Shown: positions 7,128 to 16,337, counted from the stretch's first letter. The stretch: 36,911 bases of DNA from Bacteroidota bacterium (GCA_003151415.1 PLXK01000267.1:26766-63676), one strand, 5' to 3'. Numbers and translations are program-made. The notes: generated by a model not told the origin, from the sequence alone.

Positions 7128-7802
7128 CTATTCATATTTCGTTTTCTCCACCTCAACCCTTTCCAGAATCCTTTCCCTCCTGAAAATCCTTCTCAAATTT
7201 ACCTGATAGATTTCAATTTGCACAGGAACAAGCGATTGCTTTTCCAGATAATAATAGCCAATCCGGGTCTTTCTTCTGTCATGAAAAACAGGGTTGTATT
7301 TGAAAACGTAACACTCCACCTCTTCCCCCAATACTTTTATTTTTTGCAGGTCCAAATACTCCCAGCGGTTTCCATAGAAATCCATTTTTGTATAATAAGG
7401 AAAATCACCACTTGCATTAATTACCGATTTTTTGACAAGTGGCAATAAGGAATCCATCCGATATCCGGGTGCTGAGGGGTTCTTGTATCTTAAAAACAGC
7501 ACATTCCGTTTTTTAACAAAACTGTATTGGTACACATAGGAGCAGGAATCTTCCTTGAATCTTTTGCAGTAAACATAATCAGTGAAAACAGAATCTTTTA
7601 TTCTCAGCAAATCGCCGCAGTTTGTTTGGGTACCGCCAGGCTCGGCGAACAATTTCCCATATCCTTCCGGAGGATATTCTTTCCATGCCGAAGTCCGAAA
7701 TGTAATGAGCTGATTTCGATTCCAATCATGCTCCTGAGCAAAGCATGGAGAGAATGAAGAAAACCAAAGTCCGATACTGAAAATATAAAAAAAACAATTC
7801 AT
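7128..7802 (-). CDS. Exported protein of unknown function
   Basis: 224 residues with a Sec signal peptide (FYIFSIGLWFSSFSPCFA, predicted cleavage after CFA-Q). The mature part is aromatic- and charge-rich, mostly beta by appearance, with KVLGEEVECYVFKYNPVF and GYYYLEKQSLVPVQIEIYQ segments and a strongly basic C-terminus (RRIFRRERILERVEVEKTKYE). No family recognised. It is downstream of the two TPR-SpoIIE phosphatase genes on the same strand, with an 89-bp gap that contains a 7-bp-stem hairpin (7850-7880), so co-transcription is possible but unproven. Likely periplasmic. Confidence 0.75.
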   Translation of the reverse strand: MNCFFYIFSIGLWFSSFSPCFAQEHDWNRNQLITFRTSAWKEYPPEGYGKLFAEPGGTQTNCGDLLRIKDSVFTDYVYCKRFKEDSCSYVYQYSFVKKRNVLFLRYKNPSAPGYRMDSLLPLVKKSVINASGDFPYYTKMDFYGNRWEYLDLQKIKVLGEEVECYVFKYNPVFHDRRKTRIGYYYLEKQSLVPVQIEIYQVNLRRIFRRERILERVEVEKTKYE

Positions 7803-7849
7803 GCAATCGCGAATTTTACCAGTCCAATCAGAATCTTTCTTATTCCTAT

Positions 7850-7880
7850 GTCACATTACCGCCGGGTGCGTGGATGTGAC
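7850..7880. other. Hairpin between phosphatase operon and exported protein
   Basis: GTCACAT (7850-7856) pairs with ATGTGAC (7874-7880) around a 17-nt GC-rich loop. It lies just downstream of the phosphatase stop codon on the minus strand. There is no T-tract after it on that strand, so it is not a standard intrinsic terminator; it may be an mRNA 3'-end or protein-binding element. Confidence 0.35.
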
Positions 7881-7891
7881 CGATGCAATGT

Positions 7892-10105
7892 TTAGATTTT
7901 AATTCCAATAATGCAAACGTCATCCACTTGTTCCAGTTTGCCTTTCCATTCCGTAAAAGTCTTATCCAATGTATCTTTTTGGTCTTCCATTGAATTTCCA
8001 CTAATGGCCATCAACTTCTCTTCCAATTGTTTGTATTTGAATTTTTTGCCTCTTGCTCCACCAAACTGATCGGCATAACCATCGGTGAAGAGATAGAATA
8101 TCGTTCCGGGCAGCAGATTTAACCGGTGAGAAACAAAAGGCTTCCGGTTGTCGTGTTTACCGATTGGCTGTTTGTTGGCGGTAATGCTTTTCAGTTCCCT
8201 GTTGCAAATGTACCAGAGCGGATTGTTTGCTCCACTCCAATATATTTGCCCGGTTGACTTATTCAGTGCCAACAACGAAATATCCATCCCATCGGCCACA
8301 TTGGCATCGCTCTTTTCAAAGGTTTCCATAACCAGCTCAGTAACCTTATCCAGGATTTCGCCTGTGTTTCGCAATCCAAACTCCTTGATGGTTCGGTTGA
8401 GCGCATTACTGCAAACAATGGAAACCATGGCACCCGGCACACCGTGGCCCGTGCAGTCGGCTGCAGCGATAAAAATCAAATCATCGATCACTTCCATCCA
8501 ATAAAAATCTCCGGCAACGATGTCTTTGGGCTTATACAAAATGAAGCAATCAGGAAGGTATTTTTTCAGGTATTCATTGGGCGGCAAAATGGCTTCCTGC
8601 AATCTTTTGGCATAAGTGATGGAATCAATAATTTCTTTCTGGTGCTCTTCCACCAACTCCTTCTGATGTTCGACTTCTTTTTTTTGAATTTCTATGACGT
8701 GTCTTTGCTCTTCCGCAATCACTCGTCTGCTGTCGGCCAAATCCCGCTGTTTGTCCACTTCCGCTTTTTGCAATTCAATGATGTTTTTTTGCCTCCGGGT
8801 CACGTTCCAACGGTTAAACATAAACATGGAAAACAGGATCATCAGCGACAAGCCGCAGAGAACGGCAATCAAAACGGTTCTGTTTCTTTTGTTTTCGGCA
8901 CCCGAAACAATAGCCTGCTTTTCCTTTTCGTTTTCCAGCAATTTGATTTTCGTTTCCTGTTTCTCACTATCAAACCTGGCGCTCATTTCGGCGCTTCTTT
9001 TTGAATTTTCGGCATTGAAAACAGAATCGCTCAGTTGTTTGAAAAGCTTCTGATATTGATATGCCCCTTTCCAGTCTCCCGTTGCAGAATCGCATGCCGA
9101 CAAGGTTTCGTATGCGCTTTCGACATTGTCTTTCGCCCCTACTTCCCTGGCCAGATTCAAACCGCTGATGAGCTGGTTTTTGGCATCGTTCAATTTGTGC
9201 TGCAACAGAAATACATCACCAATGTTAATGTGAGCGGCAGCGCTGTTGCTTTTATCTCCGATTTCCTCACTGATCTTCAGCGAAGCGAAATAATTTTCAA
9301 GAGCATTGTTGTATTTGCCCAGAGCCTTGTAAACAACTCCGATATTGATGTTGGAAGTGGCAATGCCGTATTGATCACCCATTTCCATATTCATCCGCAG
9401 TGTCACAAAATAGCTTTCCAACGCCTTGTCATATCTGCCCAGGTCATTGTAAATCACGCCGATGTTGTTGTACGAATTGGCTATTCCTCTTTTATCTCCT
9501 GTTTCTTCATACATTTTCAGGGAAAGAAAATAGTTTTCCAATGCCTTGTCATTGTTGCCCTGCATCTTGCAGATCACACCGATGTTCCCGTACAAACCGG
9601 CAATATTTTGTTTGTTTCCGATTTGCTCCTGTATTTTAAGGGAGGCAAAAAAGCTTTCCAGGGCTTTGTCAAAATCGCTTTGGTTGTTATAGACGATACC
9701 CAGATTGTTGTAAGTCTGAGCCAGACCCAATTTATCTCCCGATTCCTTTCGAATTTTCAGCGCCCGGAAATGATACTCCAGGGCCTTTGCGTAATTGCCC
9801 TGATGTTCTGAAACGATTCCCAGATCGTTATAGGCTTGTGCCATTCCTTTGGTCCAGCCTTTTCCTCCGGCAAAGGTTACCGAACCGGCCAGCTCCAGTG
9901 CGGCATTGCCATAAGTCATTCCTTTGCCAAAATCTCCTTTGTTTTTGTATTTCCAGCACAGATCAATCAGGTGTTTGACTTTTATGGTATCTTCTTTATC
10001 CGTCTTGAGAAGATTAAGCAAAGAATCTATTTTGCTATGCTGGGCGAAAACACAGTTCAAACAAAACACGACCAGTACAAAACCAAAAATGAAACGTTTA
10101 CACAT
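7892..10105 (-). CDS. TPR-repeat membrane SpoIIE/PP2C-type phosphatase (paralogue A)
   Basis: 737 residues from ATG 10105; a longer in-frame start at 10243 is unlikely because it places 46 residues before a perfect signal peptide (FIFGFVLVVFCLNCVFA). Order: signal peptide (1-21), seven regular 40-residue TPRs (89-368) preceded by one irregular TPR, a TM helix (~410-430), a long cytoplasmic coiled coil (~437-490), then a SpoIIE phosphatase domain (~500-737). Metal-binding acidic motifs are all present: AGDFYW (Asp533), ADCTGHGVPGA (Asp550), DGMD (Asp608), TDGYAD (Asp675) and QVDD (Asp728/729). Predicted to sense something outside with its TPRs and dephosphorylate Ser/Thr targets inside, such as an anti-sigma-factor antagonist; no such partner is in the window. 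It lies 121 bp after paralogue B. Confidence 0.9.
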   Translation of the reverse strand: MCKRFIFGFVLVVFCLNCVFAQHSKIDSLLNLLKTDKEDTIKVKHLIDLCWKYKNKGDFGKGMTYGNAALELAGSVTFAGGKGWTKGMAQAYNDLGIVSEHQGNYAKALEYHFRALKIRKESGDKLGLAQTYNNLGIVYNNQSDFDKALESFFASLKIQEQIGNKQNIAGLYGNIGVICKMQGNNDKALENYFLSLKMYEETGDKRGIANSYNNIGVIYNDLGRYDKALESYFVTLRMNMEMGDQYGIATSNINIGVVYKALGKYNNALENYFASLKISEEIGDKSNSAAAHINIGDVFLLQHKLNDAKNQLISGLNLAREVGAKDNVESAYETLSACDSATGDWKGAYQYQKLFKQLSDSVFNAENSKRSAEMSARFDSEKQETKIKLLENEKEKQAIVSGAENKRNRTVLIAVLCGLSLMILFSMFMFNRWNVTRRQKNIIELQKAEVDKQRDLADSRRVIAEEQRHVIEIQKKEVEHQKELVEEHQKEIIDSITYAKRLQEAILPPNEYLKKYLPDCFILYKPKDIVAGDFYWMEVIDDLIFIAAADCTGHGVPGAMVSIVCSNALNRTIKEFGLRNTGEILDKVTELVMETFEKSDANVADGMDISLLALNKSTGQIYWSGANNPLWYICNRELKSITANKQPIGKHDNRKPFVSHRLNLLPGTIFYLFTDGYADQFGGARGKKFKYKQLEEKLMAISGNSMEDQKDTLDKTFTEWKGKLEQVDDVCIIGIKI

Positions 10106-10226
10106 GTCCGCGAATATAAAGAAATTGCATTGGCTTGTCCAGGGGAAAGATATCAAATAATCTGACAGGGGCCGAAACCAGGAGCTACAAGCATGAAGAA
10201 AACAGCACAAACCAGGAACGAGGCAA

Positions 10227-12491
10227 TCAAAGTCTGATACCAATTACCAAAATATCATCGACCTGTTCTGTTTTGCCTTTCCAGTTTTCTGCAAATTCAT
10301 CAAGCAATGTTTCCTGTTCAGACATGGTCTTTTCCTGGATGCCGATCAGTTGTTCCTTAAAACGCCTGGTCGTAATTTTTTTGTTGTCCTCCCCGCCAAA
10401 CAAATCGGCATAGCCATCTGTGAAGATGTAAAATGTATCACCCGGTAGCAGATTTAGTTCATGGCTGTCAAAATGCTGTTCATCTTCTGTAAAACCCCCA
10501 ATTGCCTTTTTAGTTGCCTTCGTCTCCTCAATTGTTTTTTGTCCTTTCCGGATGATCCAGATAGGCCTGTTTGCTCCGGCATATCTTACAATCCCCTTTT
10601 CAGTGTCCACGGCGCAGAAAGCAATATCCATTCCGTCCCGGGTTGATTCCTTATTGTCTGTTTGGCGCAATGCGGTTTTAATGCCCAGATTCAGCCTGCG
10701 GAGAATTTCTGAAACATCGGAGCTTTGCAAAACAGCTTCTTCCAGTTTATCCGACCCGATCATGCTCATAAAAGCCCCCGGGACACCATGGCCGGTGCAA
10801 TCGCAGGCGGCGATAAAAACATCTGCATTCGTTTTGTGGCAAAAGTAGAAATCGCCGCTGACGATATCTTTGGGTTTGAAAAAGACAAAACTTTGGGGAA
10901 GGGCGAGCAGAATATCTTCCCGTTTTGGCAGTTTGGCTTGCTGTATCCGTTTGGCATAATTGATACTGTCGGTAATGTCTTTGTTTTTTTCCTCCACCAA
11001 AGCCTTTTGTTCGTCCACCAATTTCTTCTGCTTTTCAATAATTGTTTTTTGTCTTTGAGTTATCCGCCAGCGGTTAAACATGAAAACAGAAAACAAAATC
11101 ACCAGGGTCAGCACACAAATGACACCGATCAAAATCGAATTGTGTCTTTTCGTTTCAGCACCCGAAAGGGCCGATTGCTTTTCCTTATCTTTTTCAAGAA
11201 GCAGGATTTTGGATTCCTTTTTTTCGTTCTCATAGCGGGCATTCATTTCGCCGGAGCTCTTTGCACTTTCGGCATTAAATATGGAATCGGTGTACAGCTT
11301 GAAAAGTTTGTGATATTCATAGGCTTCTTTCCAATTGCCGGAAGCAGAATCAACGAGTGAAAGGGATTGATAAATACTTGCAATGCTTGGTTTAATTCCA
11401 ATTTGTTTTCCAATTTCAAGGCCTGTCAGCAATTGTTTTTTTGCTTCCGCCATTTTATTTTGTTTGAAATACACATCTCCAATATTGCAATAGCATTCAG
11501 TAGCACCCTCTTTATATCCAATTTCTTCATACAACTTCAGGGCAGCCAAATCATTTTCAAGGGCCTTTTCATATTTGGCCTGTTCAAAATAAATCACCCC
11601 TGCATTCATTTGTGCATCCGCGCAACCCTGTTTGTCCCCAATTTCTTCAACTATGTGCAGGGCTCCAGCAAAGTTTTCCAGGGCCTCCTTGTACTTTGCC
11701 TGTTTCCTGTAAAGTATACCGATATTGGTGTATGCACGGGCCATTGCATTTTTATTGCCCATTTCCTTCAAAATACCCAGCGCGGCATTGTAGCTTTCCA
11801 AAGCTTTGCCGGAGTTGCCTTTCGCATCATAAACAATTCCGATATTATTCAAAACCGAAGAAAGGCCTCGTTTGTCCTTCAACTCCTCATTGATCTTTAA
11901 GGATTGAATATAATACTCCAGGGCTCTGTCATAATTGCCCTGTTTCAAATAAATATTTCCCATGCTGGTGAAAGATTCGGCAATGCCTTTTTTGTTTCCG
12001 ATTTTCTGATGAATCTTCAGACAGGAAAACACCATCTCCGCAGCCTTATCGTACATGCCCAGACTTGTATAAACAATACCGATATGACGGCAAGAAGTTG
12101 CTGTGCCTTTCTGATCCCCGATATCCTTTCTGATTTTTAATGCTGCGAAATCACATTCCAACGCTTTATCGGAATGCCCCTGCTGCTGGTAAAGACTCGC
12201 CAAATTAGCATCGGCCGAAGCTATTCCGCTTGGCCACCCTTTTCGGTTCCCAAACACAACAGAATTGGAAAGTCTTAAGGCTTCGTTTCCGTATACTAAA
12301 CCCTTTTCATAATCCCCAACAATATTGTATTCCCAGGAGAGGTTGTTCAGGTTTTTGATTTGGATAGTGTCTTGCTTGTCTTTTCTGAGCAAATTCAGCA
12401 GTGAATCTATTTTGGCCTGTTGCCCCTGGGAGGAGACATAACCAAGACAAAACAAAAACACCACCCAATACGATTTTACATTTTTTGTCAT
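10227..12491 (-). CDS. TPR-repeat membrane SpoIIE/PP2C-type phosphatase (paralogue B)
   Basis: 754 residues, same architecture as the next gene: signal peptide (1-24, cleavage near SSQGQ), eight 40-residue TPRs (91-410), TM helix (~452-472), coiled coil (~476-510, shorter than in A) and SpoIIE domain (~515-754). Catalytic acidic motifs are intact: SGDFYF (Asp547), CDCTGHGVPGA (Asp564), DGMD (Asp622), TDGYAD (Asp692) and QVDD (Asp745/746). The TPR segment has one more repeat than A, while the coiled coil is about 26 residues shorter. It is probably first in a two-gene operon. Paralogy across the whole length points to tandem duplication. Such proteins are common in Bacteroidetes, but their inputs and targets are poorly known. 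Confidence 0.92.
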   Translation of the reverse strand: MTKNVKSYWVVFLFCLGYVSSQGQQAKIDSLLNLLRKDKQDTIQIKNLNNLSWEYNIVGDYEKGLVYGNEALRLSNSVVFGNRKGWPSGIASADANLASLYQQQGHSDKALECDFAALKIRKDIGDQKGTATSCRHIGIVYTSLGMYDKAAEMVFSCLKIHQKIGNKKGIAESFTSMGNIYLKQGNYDRALEYYIQSLKINEELKDKRGLSSVLNNIGIVYDAKGNSGKALESYNAALGILKEMGNKNAMARAYTNIGILYRKQAKYKEALENFAGALHIVEEIGDKQGCADAQMNAGVIYFEQAKYEKALENDLAALKLYEEIGYKEGATECYCNIGDVYFKQNKMAEAKKQLLTGLEIGKQIGIKPSIASIYQSLSLVDSASGNWKEAYEYHKLFKLYTDSIFNAESAKSSGEMNARYENEKKESKILLLEKDKEKQSALSGAETKRHNSILIGVICVLTLVILFSVFMFNRWRITQRQKTIIEKQKKLVDEQKALVEEKNKDITDSINYAKRIQQAKLPKREDILLALPQSFVFFKPKDIVSGDFYFCHKTNADVFIAACDCTGHGVPGAFMSMIGSDKLEEAVLQSSDVSEILRRLNLGIKTALRQTDNKESTRDGMDIAFCAVDTEKGIVRYAGANRPIWIIRKGQKTIEETKATKKAIGGFTEDEQHFDSHELNLLPGDTFYIFTDGYADLFGGEDNKKITTRRFKEQLIGIQEKTMSEQETLLDEFAENWKGKTEQVDDILVIGIRL

Positions 12492-12671
12492 AAGTTGAGT
12501 CGAAAAAACATGCCTGAAAAAATGCTGAGTTCTGAAAGGTAATTGAAATTCCTGCCGATAAATCAGAAAATGATGTAAATGTATCCCGATGACGCCAGTT
12601 TTAAATTGATTAGTTTAGCAAATACAAAATGCGAAACCGAACCGAAAACAAAAGTTCGATATTTGTCAAAT

Positions 12672-13430
12672 ATGGATCACTTCAAAACCCACCATGCAAG
12701 AATACTCAGGAAGCTCAAGGCCGGTCTAGCTACGGATAAAAAATCCAAATTCAAGGACCCGAAAAAATATATAGGAACAAGTCATCGCTTCATCGGATTG
12801 TCCTCCCCTAAACAAAGAGAGATCTTTGAGGCTGGACATGGGTTCGGTCATCTGTCTTTGTCTGAGCAGCTGCTCATATGGAACGAAATCTGGCTGCACT
12901 CATCCTCCTTCGAAGCTCTTTCGCAATGTTTGCTATTTGTCAGCAAACATTTAAAATCGATGGACAGCCGCGAACTCTGGAATACAACAAAAGGCTGGAC
13001 AGTTAAAATAGACAACTGGGCGCATTCAGACGGCTTGTCGGCAATCTATTCGCATTTACTTGAAACCGAAACAAAGCTCGTTTACCCTCAGCTCAAAAGA
13101 TGGAACAATTCGAAAAATCCGTGGGAACGGAGGCAATCGCTGGTAGCTTTGCTGGAATACAGCAAAAAGAGGGAGAAAGTATTACCTGTAAACAAGCTTT
13201 TTTCCTTGGTAAAAGAATTGTTAAATGACAAGGACTATTTTGTCCAGAAAGGGCTGGGATGGACCTTGCGGGAGGTCGGCAATGTTTACCCGGATGAAAC
13301 CTGGGAATTTCTTTTGAGGCATTGTTCAAAAATCAGCGCCGTTGCATTCAGCCCGGCGGTAGAAAAACTCAATCTCAAAAAGAAGGAACAACTCAAGCTT
13401 TTGAGAAAAAGAAGTAGTCGGGCGCTATAA
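12672..13430 (+). CDS. AlkD-like DNA alkylation repair protein (HEAT-repeat glycosylase)
   Basis: 252 residues from ATG 12672 (MDHFKTHHARILRKLK); an in-frame ATG at 12579 would add 31 residues unlike the family. The all-helical HEAT-like protein shows AlkD hallmarks: DNWAHSD (114-120, Trp116 and catalytic-type Asp120) and NPWERRQSL (149-157, Arg153/154), followed by DYFVQKGLGWTLREVG. AlkD-type enzymes remove positively charged alkylated bases (3-methyl-A, 7-methyl-G) without flipping them out. Spacing of the motifs agrees with AlkD, so catalytic activity is likely. It is divergent from the phosphatase pair, so the 180-bp space between them should hold both promoters; I see no clear TAnnTTTG box there. 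Confidence 0.9.
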   Translation: MDHFKTHHARILRKLKAGLATDKKSKFKDPKKYIGTSHRFIGLSSPKQREIFEAGHGFGHLSLSEQLLIWNEIWLHSSSFEALSQCLLFVSKHLKSMDSRELWNTTKGWTVKIDNWAHSDGLSAIYSHLLETETKLVYPQLKRWNNSKNPWERRQSLVALLEYSKKREKVLPVNKLFSLVKELLNDKDYFVQKGLGWTLREVGNVYPDETWEFLLRHCSKISAVAFSPAVEKLNLKKKEQLKLLRKRSSRAL

Positions 13431-13446
13431 CCTTTAAACCTTTTTT

Positions 13447-13965
13447 TCACTTCTTCTTCAGTTGTTCCTCTACATATTTGGTAAGTCCTCCTTTTTCTTC
13501 TATTCCCATAAGTCTCTCGACTTTTTTGTCCTTCACAATGCCATTGCCCATTTTATAGACTTTGATGACACTTTTCAATCCGGCAACATTTCCATTGACC
13601 TGGTCATTTTGCTGTGTTTTGCTTTCAAGAACCGATTTGGTCCATCCACCCATGAAGATCAAAAGCATGGCCGCGTTTTTTTCATTGAAGTTCACAATGT
13701 TTGCATTGATGCCTACCGACACATTGGGGCTGCCTGTGATCCAGGCCAATAAAAACGCATTGGCTTCCTTTCTTTTCTCGGGCTCTTTGTTGAGAGGAGA
13801 TGTTTCCAGCCAGTTGACGCAGGCAATGATGTCTTTTTCGTATTTTTTAAAATCCTCCGTTTTCTGGAGCTTATAATTCGTGGGAACACTGAAGTCCTGA
13901 CCAAATGTGATTGCGCTCATCCATACCAGGGCAAGCATTGTTAAGAACTGTTTTCTTCCTTTCAT
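13447..13965 (-). CDS. Exported protein of unknown function
   Basis: 172 residues with a signal peptide (KQFLTMLALVWMSAITFG, cleavage before QDFSV). The mature protein is helical by appearance, with KYEKDIIACVNWLETSPLN, a small-residue-rich middle (SPNVSVGINANIV) and GGWTKSVLESK, ending in a lysine tract. I think of it as a conserved Bacteroidetes exported protein without known function. It converges with the AlkD-like gene (16 bp between stops) and stands alone downstream of the GT-C-like gene on the same strand (122-bp gap). No cysteine lipobox, so soluble periplasmic is most likely. Confidence 0.75.
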   Translation of the reverse strand: MKGRKQFLTMLALVWMSAITFGQDFSVPTNYKLQKTEDFKKYEKDIIACVNWLETSPLNKEPEKRKEANAFLLAWITGSPNVSVGINANIVNFNEKNAAMLLIFMGGWTKSVLESKTQQNDQVNGNVAGLKSVIKVYKMGNGIVKDKKVERLMGIEEKGGLTKYVEEQLKKK

Positions 13966-14087
13966 TTTGTTTTTTTAATCGTTGAGATGTCCGCAAGATA
14001 CCTATTTCCAGTCTCCCGGCGTTGAATTCCAACCTGGAACAAGAGGCTTGATTCCTGGACTTCCGAGGCACTCTTTTCCTCCTTCTT

Positions 14088-15587
14088 CTATTTGTAATTC
14101 ATGTCCAGTCGAAAAACAGCTTGATGAACGACGAGCGAATCCCCTTCGGTCCCGTTTATTTTTTTCACTTTAAGGAGTTTGTTGATATCCTCCGCTGAAA
14201 AGTTTGGATATTTACCCTGATAAAATAATTTCACAGCAGGTTCAAGTGTATAGATGGCGGTAAAAACCGGATGATTGTATTCATCGAAATAATATTTGAA
14301 ATACGTGTGTTTTTCGTGCATATTCCAAATCGGCGGGGTAACGGCAACGAGTATATTTCCCTGCATGGGAGGAAGTTTCTGAGAAAATGCCTGTATAAAT
14401 TCATAATCGTCATGAGCTGGTTTTACCCAGGCTCCCGCTATATTTGCAAAAAGTATGATCACAAAGGGCGTCACTATTGCTGCTGTCAGCCAGTAAGAGG
14501 GAGTCCTGATCAGCTCAAAACAGCGGATAACCAGATAGAAGACAAAAGCCATCGCCACCAGTCCGAAATTTCGGGATGCACCCCAGCTTTCTTCAATGAC
14601 CAGGAAAGGAAGAAAAAGAAGAATGCTCACGGCAAACAGCAGGAATAAATCCAGAAATCGTTTCTTTATGACATCCCTCAGAAGAATGAGGCCAATCAGA
14701 ATACTGAAGGTGTATTTCACAAAAACGCTTTTAAAAAGAAGCAGGTGCAATTTGCTGGCCTCAATGAGTATGTAGGCAAACCATTTTGCTTTTCCAATCA
14801 CATCCGTGCCCAGTTTGCCTCTTTGCGACATCGGAGAACCATATTGAAGAATCAAGGTCTGGTATAGTTTATAATAAATTCCGAGGCAGATAAAAAAAAC
14901 AAAACAACAATACATGAAAAAGAAGAGGCGGTTTCTTGCGGATATTTCCGGTTTCAGAATGAGTGTCATAAAAACAGGAAGCATAAAAGCCAAAGCAAGG
15001 CCCTGGTAATTCAGCAGGGAAACCAACTGGATTCCTCCGGCAGCAAAGAGATACATACGCTCCCTGGCAGTACTGAGCGGTGTTTCGCCCAAATGTTTTG
15101 ACATGGCACGAACAACCAGAATTCCGGCAAAAAAAGAAAGCATGGACGAAATGTGCATGGGAAAGGTTTCGGCCCAGCACATGAAAACCGAAAAACTGGG
15201 CAGACAGAATATCAGAGCCGCACTAACAAAAGCGATTCGGTGACCGACTCCGTTTTTTGCGAGATAACGAAACAGCAAAAGACAAAAAAGGAAACTGAGC
15301 AAAACATTGATCAGTCGCAAGTACTTCAAATCGGTAAGCGTGCCGGCAGCATGCAAACCGGCAGCCGAAAGAAAGCCATAAATGGGCCGTCCTTCAGACA
15401 AACAACGCGTCAGGTAATCTTTCCAGCCATTACCGGATCGGAATGCCCAGAGAATGGCTGGTTCATCCAAAGACAGATATTCGGAAAAGACCACCCCCGA
15501 TAGTAAGAGCAGAACAATACCAAGGATCGACCAGGTCAGATAAGAAAAACGCATCAGCAAGATTTTTATGACCGGGGAGGTGTACAT
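14088..15587 (-). CDS. Polytopic membrane protein, GT-C glycosyltransferase-like
   Basis: 499 residues from ATG 15587; an in-frame TTG at 15605 also exists, but a TAnnTTTG box at 15610-15617 would place the transcript start downstream of it. About ten to twelve hydrophobic helices fill residues ~10-400, then a ~110-residue soluble C-terminal part. The first extracytoplasmic loop holds an acidic motif (SLDEPAILW) followed by SEGRPIYGF, the layout of GT-C enzymes that use polyprenyl-phosphate sugars, such as GtrII-like glucosyltransferases. That assignment rests on topology and the loop motif, so it is tentative; an O-antigen or lipid glycosylation role is inferred. No other glycan genes are adjacent. 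Confidence 0.7.
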   Translation of the reverse strand: MYTSPVIKILLMRFSYLTWSILGIVLLLLSGVVFSEYLSLDEPAILWAFRSGNGWKDYLTRCLSEGRPIYGFLSAAGLHAAGTLTDLKYLRLINVLLSFLFCLLLFRYLAKNGVGHRIAFVSAALIFCLPSFSVFMCWAETFPMHISSMLSFFAGILVVRAMSKHLGETPLSTARERMYLFAAGGIQLVSLLNYQGLALAFMLPVFMTLILKPEISARNRLFFFMYCCFVFFICLGIYYKLYQTLILQYGSPMSQRGKLGTDVIGKAKWFAYILIEASKLHLLLFKSVFVKYTFSILIGLILLRDVIKKRFLDLFLLFAVSILLFLPFLVIEESWGASRNFGLVAMAFVFYLVIRCFELIRTPSYWLTAAIVTPFVIILFANIAGAWVKPAHDDYEFIQAFSQKLPPMQGNILVAVTPPIWNMHEKHTYFKYYFDEYNHPVFTAIYTLEPAVKLFYQGKYPNFSAEDINKLLKVKKINGTEGDSLVVHQAVFRLDMNYK

Positions 15588-15609
15588 TTCATCTCCGGTT
15601 TGCAATACG

Positions 15610-15617
15610 CAAAGATA
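15610..15617 (-). promoter_or_regulatory. -7 box (TATCTTTG) for GT-C-like gene
   Basis: TATCTTTG on the minus strand fits the Bacteroidetes -7 consensus TAnnTTTG. It lies 23 bp upstream of ATG 15587 and supports that start over TTG 15605. No matching -33 TTG is evident at the right distance, so confidence is moderate. Confidence 0.45.
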
Positions 15618-15774
15618 TACCCGGGCGTGACCATTCAGCAGATCTTATTGGAAATTATTAACAGAATGCCATGGTCTGCTAAAAAAGCCTGAATGTTCCA
15701 TTCATTCCGGCCTGAACAGAACACGAAAAAGTCCCCGGCAAGAGATGCCATGGGCTTTTCAGGTTTTTCGGGAA

Positions 15775-16134
15775 TTATTTCTTCTTGTCTTCGCGTTTGT
15801 CTTTTTTATCCATCTTCTCGTCTTTCTTATCAGACTTTCTGTTCTTGCGGTCGTTTTTCAGATTTTTCTTATCATTCTTCAATTCCTTTTTGTCTTTTTT
15901 GGCATCTTTTGAGTCGCCGGCGGCTTCATCTTTTTTAAGATCCGCTTTGTCTTTGGCTACATCCTGTTTGTCCTTGTCGATGCTCTTATTGTCGTTTCTG
16001 ACATTTTTTTTGTCCTTGTCAATGTCCTTCTCATCTTTTCTGACTTCTTCTCTTTTGTCTTCCTGCGCGCTTACAGTGCAAAAGCTGAAACCGGCAAGCA
16101 AAATTGTCATGGCAAGTACTTTTTGAATGTTCAT
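15775..16134 (-). CDS. Exported highly charged heptad-repeat protein
   Basis: 119 residues: a signal peptide (KVLAMTILLAGFSFCTVSA, cleavage before QEDKR), then about 95 residues made almost only of Lys, Asp, Glu, Asn and Arg. Hydrophobic residues recur every seven positions (V, I, V, I, V, L, then A, L, L), each followed by patterns such as xKDKKx, so the mature protein should be one long charged helix. A small AAGDS break splits it in two. Similar KD/RD-rich exported proteins occur in Bacteroidetes; their function is unknown to me, and metal binding, stress protection or polyanion binding are guesses. It lies between the GT-C-like gene and the helicase, with gaps on both sides. Confidence 0.8.
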   Translation of the reverse strand: MNIQKVLAMTILLAGFSFCTVSAQEDKREEVRKDEKDIDKDKKNVRNDNKSIDKDKQDVAKDKADLKKDEAAGDSKDAKKDKKELKNDKKNLKNDRKNRKSDKKDEKMDKKDKREDKKK

Positions 16135-16300
16135 GATCGTATTTTTTAGTTAAACAATAAAATGTCCGGATGTTGGATTTTGATAAAGATAATACAAATC
16201 CTGTGCCGCATTTTTTTTCCTGAATTTATTTCCGGCAGGCTTTCCACGAAACAGACGGGATGAATACAGGATAAAGATTTTTCGCATGCCTTTTACAAAC

Positions 16301-16337
16301 AAAAAAAGCCCCGTTACACAAAATCAGTAACGGGGCC
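16301..16337 (-). terminator. Intrinsic terminator of DEAD-box helicase
   Basis: A perfect 10-bp stem (GCCCCGTTAC at 16308-16317 with GTAACGGGGC at 16327-16336) and 9-nt loop. On the minus strand it is followed by a run of seven T (the A-tract 16301-16307). It begins 17 bp after the helicase stop codon. Confidence 0.9.

Noticed and set aside
9035-9811. Long plus-strand open frame (258 codons) opposite the TPR region, with similar ones at 8444 and 11367
   Set aside because: These are antisense shadows of the regular 120-bp TPR-coding repeats; their apparent repeats follow from the TPR periodicity.
10106-10243. Upstream start for TPR-SpoIIE paralogue A
   Set aside because: It would place 46 residues before a clear signal peptide and overlap the end of paralogue B; ATG 10105 matches the paralogue's N-terminus.
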